From positions 372,001 to 436,000 of the forward strand of contig OZ245876.1 of assembly GCA_965229445.1 (NCBI GenBank): a stretch of 64,000 bases of DNA, in the 5' to 3' direction. The notes under the pieces were generated by a model, which saw only the letters and a list, made by a program, of their open reading frames with translations, was not told where the DNA came from and did not search any database. The translations under genes were made by a program, and so were the position numbers. Of this stretch, positions 53,441 to 61,453 are shown piece after piece; positions within the stretch are counted from its first letter, which is position 1, and each line of letters opens with the position of its first letter. Source of the stretch: Owenweeksia sp965229445 (GTDB lineage: Bacteria; Bacteroidota; Bacteroidia; Flavobacteriales; Schleiferiaceae).

Positions 53441-55222
53441 ATGGCGACAGATGTAGCACACGACGATCACGATCACCACCACAAAGAGACGTTCTGGAAT
53501 AAGTATGTCTTTAGCCAGGATCATAAAATGATCTCCAAGCAGTTCCTGATTACGGGGATGATAATGGGAATTATAGGTGTAGCCATGTCCTTATTATTTC
53601 GCCTGCAACTTGCATGGCCAGACAAAGAATGGCCCATATTTGAAGCGCTCCTTGGTAAATGGGGTGCTGACGGGGTGATGGATCCAAACATGTATTTGGC
53701 TCTGGTTACTATTCATGGTACTATCATGGTATTCTTTGTTTTAACCGCAGGCCTATCCGGTACCTTTTCCAATCTTTTAATTCCGCTACAGATTGGTGCC
53801 AGAGATATGGCTTCGGGATTTTTGAATATGCTTTCCTACTGGTTCTTCTTTGCGTCTAGTGTAGTGATGGTTATTTCTCTATTTGTAGAGAGTGGACCTG
53901 CTTCAGCTGGTTGGACAATATATCCTCCACTGAGTGCCCTACCTCAGGCTATGCCAGGGTCGGGGATGGGTATGACTTTATGGTTGGTGAGTATGTCGTT
54001 GTTCATTGTTTCATCCTTGCTTGGAGCCTTAAATTACATCGTTACTGTATTAAATCTCCGTACCAAAGGAATGTCAATGACTCGCCTACCATTGACCATT
54101 TGGGCATTTTTTGTAACTGCTATTCTGGGGGTACTATCCTTCCCCGTACTGTTTTCTGCGGCCTTACTACTAATATTTGATCGCAGCCTCGGAACGAGTT
54201 TTTATCTTTCAGATATCCTGATTGCCGGAGAGGTTTTATCGAATAGTGGCGGCAGTCCGATTTTATTCCAGCACCTCTTCTGGTTCCTTGGGCACCCCGA
54301 GGTTTACATTATTATTCTTCCGGCATTGGGAATTACCTCTGAAGTGATTTCAACCAATGCACGTAAACCTATCTTTGGGTATCGTGCCATGGTTGGGTCT
54401 ATTTTAGCTATTGCATTCTTGTCCTTCATAGTCTGGGGTCACCATATGTTTTTAACGGGGATGAACCCCTTCCTGGGATCAGTATTTACGTTTACCACCT
54501 TGTTAATTGCGATACCGTCAGCGGTTAAAGCCTTTAACTATATCACCACCTTGTGGAAGGGTAATTTACGGTTAACACCGGCGATGCTCTTCTCCATAGG
54601 CTTGGTTTCAACCTTTATTACCGGTGGGTTAACCGGCCTCATTTTGGGGGACTCTGCCTTGGATATCAATGTTCATGACACTTATTTTGTCGTGGCCCAC
54701 TTCCACATCGTAATGGGCTTGTCGGCAATCTTTGGAATGTTTGCTGGTATTTACCATTGGTTCCCTAAGATGTTCACACGCAGAATGAGTAAGTCTTTGG
54801 GCTATATCCATTTTTGGATCACGTTTATTTGTGCCTACGGGGTATTCTTTCCGATGCATTTTCTCGGCATGGCGGGTTTACCGAGACGGTACTATACCAA
54901 TACTGCCATCCCCATGTTCGATGAATTAACTGATATCAATGTTTTAATCAGTGTGTTTGCAATTGTTGGAGGCTTGGCACAACTTCTGTTTATTTTCAAC
55001 TTCTTTTATAGTGCTGTACGCGGTAAGAAAGCAACCCAGAATCCTTGGCGCTCTAATACGATGGAATGGACTACCCCGGTAGAACATATTCACGGCAACT
55101 GGCCCGGTGAGATTCCTGAGGTTCACCGTTGGGCTTATGATTACAGTAAGCCTGGTATGGCAGAAGACTTTGTGCCTCAAACGGTGCCCATCGGAGAAGA
55201 TGAAATGCAGACGGGACATTAA
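53441..55222 (+). CDS. coxA: Cytochrome c oxidase subunit I
   Basis: The 593-residue haem-copper oxidase core has 12 or so helices. Key sites: TIHGTIMVFF (haem-a His), GHPEVY (H285 and cross-linked Y289 of CuB site), WGHHMF (two CuB His) and DTYFVVAHFHIVMG (haem-a3 and haem-a His). It reduces O2 to water and pumps protons. The N-terminus is His-rich (five His in residues 7-14). Last gene of the operon; subunit III is not in the window. Confidence 0.96.
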   Translation: MATDVAHDDHDHHHKETFWNKYVFSQDHKMISKQFLITGMIMGIIGVAMSLLFRLQLAWPDKEWPIFEALLGKWGADGVMDPNMYLALVTIHGTIMVFFVLTAGLSGTFSNLLIPLQIGARDMASGFLNMLSYWFFFASSVVMVISLFVESGPASAGWTIYPPLSALPQAMPGSGMGMTLWLVSMSLFIVSSLLGALNYIVTVLNLRTKGMSMTRLPLTIWAFFVTAILGVLSFPVLFSAALLLIFDRSLGTSFYLSDILIAGEVLSNSGGSPILFQHLFWFLGHPEVYIIILPALGITSEVISTNARKPIFGYRAMVGSILAIAFLSFIVWGHHMFLTGMNPFLGSVFTFTTLLIAIPSAVKAFNYITTLWKGNLRLTPAMLFSIGLVSTFITGGLTGLILGDSALDINVHDTYFVVAHFHIVMGLSAIFGMFAGIYHWFPKMFTRRMSKSLGYIHFWITFICAYGVFFPMHFLGMAGLPRRYYTNTAIPMFDELTDINVLISVFAIVGGLAQLLFIFNFFYSAVRGKKATQNPWRSNTMEWTTPVEHIHGNWPGEIPEVHRWAYDYSKPGMAEDFVPQTVPIGEDEMQTGH

Positions 55223-55246
55223 CCAAGGTTTGAATAAGATTTATTT

Positions 55247-55280
55247 AACCCCTGCGCCTGGCGCAGGGGTTTTTTGTTTT
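55247..55280 (+). terminator. Strong terminator of the act-cox operon
   Basis: AACCCCTGCGC (55247-55257) and GCGCAGGGGTT (55261-55271) form an eleven-pair stem with a three-base loop, followed by TTTTTG. Confidence 0.92.
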
Positions 55281-55356
55281 GGCTTGGTGCTCAAATTGAC
55301 CGGATTGGGGAAATGGAGAACCTTAGAGTGAGGAACGGCCCGAACCTCAGCGCCCC

Positions 55357-55378
55357 GAGGACAGCACCCGCTGTCCCC
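55357..55378 (-). repeat. Palindromic repeat C, degenerate copy
   Basis: Bases 55357-55378 match the 22-bp palindrome of repeats A and B with one change (GAGGACAG in place of GGGGACAG). The bases before it keep AACCTCA and GCCCC fragments of the neighbouring inverted repeat. It lies between the coxA terminator and the minus-strand terminator at 55406. Confidence 0.75.
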
Positions 55379-55405
55379 ATCTTCAAATTAATTATAATAT
55401 AAACC

Positions 55406-55481
55406 AAAAAAAAAGGCGAGAAGTGCCTGAGTCTTTGTGGGTTTAGGCACTATTTGCCATTAAGCCATCATGTTACTCGCC
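55406..55481 (-). terminator. Minus-strand hairpin with T9 tail
   Basis: On the minus strand GGCGAG (complement of 55476-55481) pairs with CTCGCC (complement of 55415-55420) as an outer stem, AGTGCCT (complement of 55445-55451) pairs with AGGCACT (complement of 55422-55428) as an inner stem, and nine T residues follow (complement of 55406-55414). It implies transcription of the minus strand across the gap. Confidence 0.75.
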
Positions 55482-55700
55482 TATCTTTAACCAGGGATGG
55501 CCATGCTTCGCCAGGGTCATATACACATTGCTATTGCGGCGGGCGGACCCTGTACCGGCATAGCAATGAGCTACTGAGAGCGGTTGCGATCCTAATATAG
55601 CCTCGGTACAATTGGCCTCCAAGCTTGCCTGTTGGTTCTCTTTTTAATTTGCCCCCTGACATCCAACCTCAGCATTCAGATTAGAGTTCATAAGTAGAGT
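55473..55700 (-). ncRNA. Candidate structured RNA or small ORF, minus strand
   Basis: The 544-base gap between coxA and ruvB holds a minus-strand segment ending in a clear terminator (55406-55481). Inside it, CATTGCTAT (55526-55534) pairs with ATAGCAATG (55560-55568) around a G/C-rich core. A minus-strand frame from a TTG at 55622 to a TAA at 55473 would code for 49 residues (EANCTEAI... to HPWLKIGE), with two Cys and three His, whose stop lies inside the terminator stem. Whether it acts as RNA or a small protein is open. It does not show tmRNA, RNase P RNA or SRP RNA landmarks. The 5' end is not defined. Confidence 0.35.
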
Positions 55701-55743
55701 CCTTTCTTCATACCACCTCCGCCTTACTTACTGCCTGATTCTC

Positions 55744-55751
55744 TATTTTTG
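55744..55751 (+). promoter_or_regulatory. -7 box TATTTTTG of ruvB
   Basis: TATTTTTG fits TAnnTTTG, 16 bases before ATG 55767. A TTG at 55749 inside this box is therefore unlikely to be the start codon. Confidence 0.5.
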
Positions 55752-55766
55752 TTTCAAAGCACACAA

Positions 55767-56795
55767 ATGGATCGATTGGTAAGTGGCGATGCAGACAGCT
55801 TTTCTCCAGAAGAGCTTGAAATTGAAAAGAAACTCAGACCTATCAGTTTTGACGACTTTGCGGGTCAGGAGTCTGTGTTAGAGAACCTGAAGATCTTTGT
55901 GCAGGCAGCTAACCAGCGAGAGGAAGCGCTGGATCACGTGCTCCTGCACGGCCCACCAGGATTGGGAAAAACCACACTTGCTCATATCCTGGCCAATGAG
56001 CTGGATGTAAACTTAAAACTCACTTCAGGTCCGGTTATAGATAAACCCGGAGACCTTGCGGGCCTACTTACTAACCTTGAGGAACGAGATGTTCTATTTA
56101 TCGATGAGATTCACCGTCTAAGTCCGGTGGTGGAAGAGTATCTCTACTCTGCTATGGAGGATTATCGAATTGACATAATGATTGAAACCGGACCCAATGC
56201 CAGAAGTGTACAGATAAACCTGAATGCCTTCACGCTCATTGGTGCCACTACTCGTTCCGGACTCTTAACCTCTCCACTTAGAGCGCGCTTTGGCATCAAT
56301 AGTCGCTTACAATATTATAATACCGAGCTTCTTTCAACTATTGTAGAACGATCTGCCAATATTCTGGATGTTCCTATTCACACGGATGCGGCCATCGAAA
56401 TCGCAAGGAGGAGTAGAGGAACACCGCGGATTGCGAATGCTTTGCTGAGAAGAATGAGAGATTTTGCCCAGGTAAAAGGTGATGGGGTCATTACTTTGGA
56501 CATTGCACGTTTTGGTTTGAAGGCTCTTAACGTGGATGAGTATGGATTGGATGAAATGGATAACAAAATTTTACTGTCCATAATCGATAAATTTAAGGGA
56601 GGACCCGTAGGAGTTGGTACCATATCTACTGCCGTGGGTGAACCGGCGGGTACCATAGAGGAAGTCTATGAACCATTCTTAATTCAGGAAGGCTTCATCG
56701 TCCGCACACAACGCGGTAGAGTGGTAACTGAGAAAGCCTATCGTCACTTGAAGCGCCAGCTGCCTACCAATCAAGGGGGTCTTTTTGATGGCTAA
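55767..56795 (+). CDS. ruvB: Holliday junction branch-migration helicase RuvB
   Basis: The 342-residue AAA+ ATPase drives branch migration with RuvA. Walker A GPPGLGKTT is at 62-70, Walker B LFIDEIHRL near 110, sensor I TLIGATTRSG, and the C-terminal winged helix (RTQRGRVVTEKAY) is present. The frame begins at TTG 55749, but ATG 55767 gives the normal length and clears the promoter box. The stop overlaps queG. Confidence 0.96.
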   Translation: MDRLVSGDADSFSPEELEIEKKLRPISFDDFAGQESVLENLKIFVQAANQREEALDHVLLHGPPGLGKTTLAHILANELDVNLKLTSGPVIDKPGDLAGLLTNLEERDVLFIDEIHRLSPVVEEYLYSAMEDYRIDIMIETGPNARSVQINLNAFTLIGATTRSGLLTSPLRARFGINSRLQYYNTELLSTIVERSANILDVPIHTDAAIEIARRSRGTPRIANALLRRMRDFAQVKGDGVITLDIARFGLKALNVDEYGLDEMDNKILLSIIDKFKGGPVGVGTISTAVGEPAGTIEEVYEPFLIQEGFIVRTQRGRVVTEKAYRHLKRQLPTNQGGLFDG

Positions 56796-57711
56796 TTCAG
56801 GCTACGCAAATCTGATAAAGGCCGAGGCTAAAAATCTTGGTTTTCTGGCTTGTGGCATCTCCAAAGCGGAGTTTCTCGAGGATGAAGCTCATTATCTTGA
56901 GCAATGGCTTTCAAAGGGCTACCAGGGAAGCATGCAATGGATGGAGCGTAATTTTGATAAACGGCTTGATCCTACCAAATTGGTGCCCGGTTCAAAATCT
57001 GTGATATCCGTTTTGATGAATTACTTTCCGAAGGAGCAGCAACGAGAACCGGATGCTCCGAGACTGGCCAAATACGCTTATGGTGAGGACTATCACTTTG
57101 TTATGAAGGATAAACTAAAGTCATTACTATGCTTCATTAGAGAAAACATAGGGGAAGTTGATGGCAGAGCCTTTGTTGATTCAGCACCGGTTATGGAGCG
57201 TGCTTGGGCTAAACGTAGCGGTTTGGGATGGATTGGAAAGCACAGCTTGCTTTTGTCTCAAGGCATAGGCTCGTTCTATTTTCTGGGAGAGCTTATCATT
57301 GATTTGGAGCTAGAACCCGATCATCCCGTTGCTGACCACTGTGGTAGCTGCACACGATGTCTGGATGCTTGTCCGACCGACGCAATAATTGCACCTGAAG
57401 TGATAGATAGCAATAAATGTATCTCACACCTTACAATTGAATTAAAGGATGCTATTCCACAAGAGTTTAAAGGCAAAATGGAGCATTGGGTCTTTGGCTG
57501 TGACATTTGTCAGGATGTGTGCCCATGGAACAGGTTCTCCGTCCCTAATTCAGAACCCGGATTTCAACCTAAGAAGGAAATCCTGGATTGGACAGAAAGC
57601 GAATGGCAGGAAATAACAGAAGACGTATTTAAGAAAGTGTTCCGTAAATCTGCGGTGAAGAGAACCAAGTTTAGCGGCTTAAAAAGAAACCTGCTATTCC
57701 TGGGTGAATAG
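56788..57711 (+). CDS. queG: Epoxyqueuosine reductase
   Basis: The 307-residue enzyme reduces epoxyqueuosine to queuosine in tRNA using cobalamin and two [4Fe-4S] clusters. Visible: MQWMERNFDKRLDP near residue 50, RAWAKRSGLGWIGKH near residue 140, and two cysteine clusters, CGSCTRCLDACPTDAI and FGCDICQDVCPWN. ATG 56788 overlaps the ruvB stop by 8 bases. It completes, with queA at 16 kb, the last steps of queuosine synthesis. Confidence 0.95.
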   Translation: MANSGYANLIKAEAKNLGFLACGISKAEFLEDEAHYLEQWLSKGYQGSMQWMERNFDKRLDPTKLVPGSKSVISVLMNYFPKEQQREPDAPRLAKYAYGEDYHFVMKDKLKSLLCFIRENIGEVDGRAFVDSAPVMERAWAKRSGLGWIGKHSLLLSQGIGSFYFLGELIIDLELEPDHPVADHCGSCTRCLDACPTDAIIAPEVIDSNKCISHLTIELKDAIPQEFKGKMEHWVFGCDICQDVCPWNRFSVPNSEPGFQPKKEILDWTESEWQEITEDVFKKVFRKSAVKRTKFSGLKRNLLFLGE

Positions 57712-57712
57712 T

Positions 57713-58321
57713 CTAGAATTCATAGACCAAGCCTGTGCTCAGCACTACAAATCGAACTCCATTTTGCAACACAATATTTGGTCCGGTACCAGGTGCGCCT
57801 TGTGAGTCAATTATCGGGCTAATAGAATAATTCGTTCTGAAGTTTAAATACCAGCTGTCATTCATGTGATAGTTTACACCGACTATCCCTGCCAGATTAA
57901 ACCTCTTGAGATTTGGCGGAGGAACCGTTTCAAATCCATTGGATTCTTCAAACGTAGAGACATTGATATCCAGGGCGGGTCCAATTTCAAACGACAGATC
58001 ACCCCAAAAAAAGCGGTATAAGATTGGTATTTCAATGTAACCTGCCCGAAATTTGTATTGCACGAAGTTGTTATCCTCCTCAGGCACCTGTCTCACGCCC
58101 TTTTGAATAAAAGCTAGTTCAAACTTTATGTCGCTATTATCTCCAAGAGTAACATTTGTGTATGCTCCAAAATGAACACCCCAGAAGCCAAAACCATTGA
58201 GTCCATCACTGCTGGCCTGGCTAGTTAATAGGCCTGCATAAGCTCCTCCCTGAAAATTTTGACCGGAGATACTGGTAATAAAACCCAGACTAATTAGTAT
58301 AAAAAGACATTGTCGAATCAT
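57713..58321 (-). CDS. Outer-membrane beta-barrel protein
   Basis: The 202-residue protein has a signal peptide ending TSISGQ and the PorT-like/OmpW-like barrel pattern of Bacteroidota: GGAYAGLLTSQ at the start, repeated strands with aromatic ends (KFELAFIQKGVRQ, YIEIPILYRFFWG, YLNFRTNYSISPI), and a C-terminal aromatic residue (VYEF). Function unknown. It follows the Omp28-like gene with a 4-base overlap, so it is co-translated with it. Confidence 0.78.
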   Translation of the reverse strand: MIRQCLFILISLGFITSISGQNFQGGAYAGLLTSQASSDGLNGFGFWGVHFGAYTNVTLGDNSDIKFELAFIQKGVRQVPEEDNNFVQYKFRAGYIEIPILYRFFWGDLSFEIGPALDINVSTFEESNGFETVPPPNLKRFNLAGIVGVNYHMNDSWYLNFRTNYSISPIIDSQGAPGTGPNIVLQNGVRFVVLSTGLVYEF

Positions 58322-59163
58322 AAATGAGCCGCAAGGACCTGGAGAATTTCCTTGGCATCCGGTTCGTTCTTGTGTACCAGAACTACCACTTCACAATGTT
58401 CAATATCCCAATCCGGACTTAGATTATAAGAGCGGGTTTCACAGCTCACTTCATCTTTAGCACCCGTAAAATCCACGAAATCGCTACCGAATGCTCCATT
58501 TATTGCTGCACGCAGTACGTGTTCGTGGATGTAATCTTTGTTCTTCGTGTTATCCGGCATCTTTTGAGGTGATTTTATATTTCCCTCGGTAATAAATGCA
58601 CTCCATCTTAAAGCCACTCCTGTTAAATCTTCCATGGCTTTAAACTTAACCGTAAGACAAAGTTCACGAGTACTGGTATCAACCCTAGCCTCCAGTATCA
58701 TTCCAATTGGAGCCGTGCTGGTCTGTAAAATATCAGCTGTATTTTGAGCCCACTTTGGATAGGGTACATTTCCCGCCTGAGTGCCAAATCCAACTCGGTT
58801 AACCATACCCACCGGAACTCCTGCAGGATTGGCAAATTGAAACAGTTCATCGCCTTCGGGTGTCGTGAAGTCCGTAGGATAATCTGCATTGGTATTGGCA
58901 AAACCCCCGGCATGAATACCAATGGTAAACACTCTTCCCGGGTTGGCATCGATAATATTCTTTGCTTCGGCAGCAGCTTTAGGACAATTATTGCACTGAT
59001 GCCCGGTGAATTCTTCTATAAGGACATTTGGTGCCGTAATAAAAGGATCTCCCGCATCCGCCGTACAATCTCCACAAGTAAAAATTGCTGGTTTAAGCGG
59101 ATCTTCAATCTTATCGCATCCAACAAGAGCTAATAATACTATTAAACCAAATATCTTCTTCAT
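58318..59163 (-). CDS. Omp28-like lipoprotein with thioredoxin-type CxxC
   Basis: The 281-residue lipoprotein starts at ATG 59163 (the frame extends to 59223, but only this ATG opens the signal peptide with lipobox ALVGC, C16). A first CGDC pair (C30, C33) precedes an Omp28-type thioredoxin-like domain starting LIEEFTGHQCNNCPKA (C57, C60). Omp28 proteins of Bacteroidota are outer-membrane or surface proteins of unclear role. The next gene downstream is a barrel; upstream is DUF6029. Confidence 0.82.
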   Translation of the reverse strand: MKKIFGLIVLLALVGCDKIEDPLKPAIFTCGDCTADAGDPFITAPNVLIEEFTGHQCNNCPKAAAEAKNIIDANPGRVFTIGIHAGGFANTNADYPTDFTTPEGDELFQFANPAGVPVGMVNRVGFGTQAGNVPYPKWAQNTADILQTSTAPIGMILEARVDTSTRELCLTVKFKAMEDLTGVALRWSAFITEGNIKSPQKMPDNTKNKDYIHEHVLRAAINGAFGSDFVDFTGAKDEVSCETRSYNLSPDWDIEHCEVVVLVHKNEPDAKEILQVLAAHL

Positions 59164-59165
59164 TC

Positions 59166-60854
59166 CTAAAAGTTTGAAGTTAAGCTGAGGGTAAATCCGT
59201 TGGAAGCCGGAACAATCCTGCATATTCCCCCAACGCAGAATACCCCTTCTTGTTGTCTTCCATACCCAACCTGAATGCGGGTACCTCCAAAAGTATAACC
59301 CGCGTTGAAACTAATATAATGAATTCTAAGGTCTGGATTGTTGTTGCCATAATTGTAGGCATCCTGAAAAGCAAAAAACCAGTGGGGTGCAATGGTGTAT
59401 TCCAGCAATACCAGAGCCCAGTCCTGACGATCACCTTCTGTAAATAAGCCTTGAAGCTCGGTTCTCAGCGAATGCCCCCTCTTTATTTTCCATAGCAGCT
59501 CTACCACTGCGGCATTTATGTAATAGGCATCAGGGTCAACAAGTTTGTAATCCGATACTCCACCAACTCCCTTCCGCAGAACATCATCATTGAAATAGAA
59601 GTTGTAATAGGTTCCGGTAAACTTCCACTTCTTGCTAAGTTTACGCTTTATGCTGGCATGGAAATCCTGAAAGTATTGATATTCTCCGATACCGGTCTTG
59701 GTAACATATCCGTCGGTACCACTAATTGTGCTGTCACCACCGTCTATATCTCTGAATGTGTAGTCTTTATTAATACTATAGCTGGTAGCAAAACTGGCTG
59801 ATACAATAGTTCCGTATTTGCCTCCCAGGGGAGTGTTCCTGTTCAGACGATAAGAAAGCTCCAGCTGTGCTCCCTGTTCACCCGTCAACACGGTGTTGTA
59901 CGCATACAGTGCCGGGAGTGCATAAGTATGTAAGGTGGTTACTGATGGAAGATAGCCGATGAGCAATTGTTGTGGATCGGTTACAGGCTCGGATCTCCAC
60001 GAAAAGTTATCATAGAATTTGCCGCTGATTATGGCACCAAATCTACCCTTAGAATAGGACGCTGTTAAGTAGGCCGCATGGCCGGGTTTATAGATGATCT
60101 CATTATCAGCAGAAGGGTCATTGGCTTTATAGGCATACTCACCATAAATATTCCATTCGTTGCTGATAAAGTTTATTCTAACGGCACCCGAAGCTACATT
60201 ACTGGGATAATTGTAAGTAGGATCTTCAAATTGTTGGTATTTGCTGACAATACCCGCACCCACAATAAGGTTGTTGGTACCTTCCCAGTTGAGGCTGTTC
60301 CGCAAGCTCCATTCCGCATCAAAGCCCCGAACAATGCTATTGCTGGTAGTAAAATAATTCCGCTGACGGCCGATAATGCCTTTTAAGGTCAAACCACCAT
60401 CCTTGGTTTTATATATAAATCGTGCGCCATCGAGGTTATTATCTAACCCGAGTCCTCTCTCTTCGTAAGCCCTGAGTATCAGGCCCGTGCCAAATTGTTC
60501 GTAATAGTTTCCAACGGTAATGTCGAAGGGACCTTTTATATATCGCGCGTAACGATAAGTAATCCCCTGGCTTTCATACCCAACTGGTAAACCAACGCGG
60601 TTATTTTGGTAGTATTCATAGCGAACTCCTGCCATAAAGTTGCCTCGCTTATAAGTAAGGTTTAGAAATCCGTCTCCGAGAAATTTCTCATCCGGAAAAG
60701 CAATTCCCGCTGGGTCAATAAGAGTATCACGAAGATAATATTGAAAATCTGACTGAAAATTACCGGTAATGGTACCGAGATCTTTTTTGGGTTCAGACTG
60801 GCCAAATAGAAATATACCAGGTAGCCAGAATACCGCGATAATCAGTTTTTTCAC
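59166..60854 (-). CDS. DUF6029 family outer-membrane barrel protein
   Basis: The 562-residue protein has a signal peptide (GIFLFGQ) and a long series of amphipathic strands typical of a large outer-membrane barrel (YRYARYIKGPFDITVGNYYE, then many Y-x-Y repeats and a C-terminal TLSLTSNF). It fits DUF6029, a Bacteroidota family found beside TlpA and Omp28 genes. The role is unknown. The start is GTG 60854; it lies 18 bases after tlpA-like gene and 2 bases before the Omp28-like gene. Confidence 0.8.
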   Translation of the reverse strand: MKKLIIAVFWLPGIFLFGQSEPKKDLGTITGNFQSDFQYYLRDTLIDPAGIAFPDEKFLGDGFLNLTYKRGNFMAGVRYEYYQNNRVGLPVGYESQGITYRYARYIKGPFDITVGNYYEQFGTGLILRAYEERGLGLDNNLDGARFIYKTKDGGLTLKGIIGRQRNYFTTSNSIVRGFDAEWSLRNSLNWEGTNNLIVGAGIVSKYQQFEDPTYNYPSNVASGAVRINFISNEWNIYGEYAYKANDPSADNEIIYKPGHAAYLTASYSKGRFGAIISGKFYDNFSWRSEPVTDPQQLLIGYLPSVTTLHTYALPALYAYNTVLTGEQGAQLELSYRLNRNTPLGGKYGTIVSASFATSYSINKDYTFRDIDGGDSTISGTDGYVTKTGIGEYQYFQDFHASIKRKLSKKWKFTGTYYNFYFNDDVLRKGVGGVSDYKLVDPDAYYINAAVVELLWKIKRGHSLRTELQGLFTEGDRQDWALVLLEYTIAPHWFFAFQDAYNYGNNNPDLRIHYISFNAGYTFGGTRIQVGYGRQQEGVFCVGGICRIVPASNGFTLSLTSNF

Positions 60855-60872
60855 GGAAGGTGATTTTAGTGG

Positions 60873-61382
60873 TTATTCCTCTATTGACTCACCATTGGCT
60901 AGCTTTTCAACCAACTCATACAGGTGATCTTCATCGCCTGGGAAATATCCATTGTGCTGCCAAACTACATTGCCTTCCCCATCTAGCAAAAAGGTATGAG
61001 GAATATTGTTCACGTTCATGTAGCGTCGCAACTCGGAGTTTTCATCCAGGTAAACCTCATATTCCCATCCCTGACTGGTAACAAAGGGTTTTACTTTCGA
61101 CGATAGCCTGGAATCATCAATACTCACTGCAATTAGTATTACACCAGTTTCATCCTGCCAGTCAACATACATGTCATTAATGGCGGTTAGTTCTCTGATA
61201 CATGGTTTACACCAGGTAGCCCAAAAGCTAAGAATGATAGGGTTACCATCATTGCTCAAAGTGGAAGCGTCTACCAGATTGCCGTTAAGATCTTTGATCT
61301 TCACCGCCGGCAGAGATTCCTGAGCCCATGAATTAATGGATAAGCCGATTAGGAAAAAGCTAAGAAATAAGACAACTCTCAT
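60873..61382 (-). CDS. TlpA-family thioredoxin, exported
   Basis: The 169-residue exported thioredoxin-fold protein has a signal peptide ending NSWAQ and the redox motif SFWATWCKPC (C58, C61), then VSIDDSRL and the conserved cis-proline region NNIPHTFLLDGEG. TlpA proteins reduce disulphides outside the cytoplasm, often for cytochrome c or surface proteins. First gene of a unit with DUF6029, the Omp28-like lipoprotein and the barrel. Confidence 0.92.
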   Translation of the reverse strand: MRVVLFLSFFLIGLSINSWAQESLPAVKIKDLNGNLVDASTLSNDGNPIILSFWATWCKPCIRELTAINDMYVDWQDETGVILIAVSIDDSRLSSKVKPFVTSQGWEYEVYLDENSELRRYMNVNNIPHTFLLDGEGNVVWQHNGYFPGDEDHLYELVEKLANGESIEE

Positions 61383-61400
61383 TGCAATTGATTTAGTTAT

Positions 61401-61430
61401 AAAAAAGTAGCCACGCCCGAAGGCGTGGCT
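61401..61430 (-). terminator. Terminator of the T9SS Omp28-like gene
   Basis: On the minus strand AGCCACGCC (complement of 61422-61430) pairs with GGCGTGGCT (complement of 61409-61417) around a four-base loop and is followed by a T-rich run (complement of 61401-61406). It separates this gene from the tlpA unit. Confidence 0.88.
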
Positions 61431-61453
61431 TATATTTCAACAATTACGCCAAC

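Noticed and set aside
55406..55700. tmRNA, RNase P RNA, SRP RNA or tRNA in the coxA-ruvB gap
   Set aside because: No CCA end, no tRNA-like arm, no GAGGAAAGTCC core, and no SRP GNAR tetraloop region is seen on either strand.
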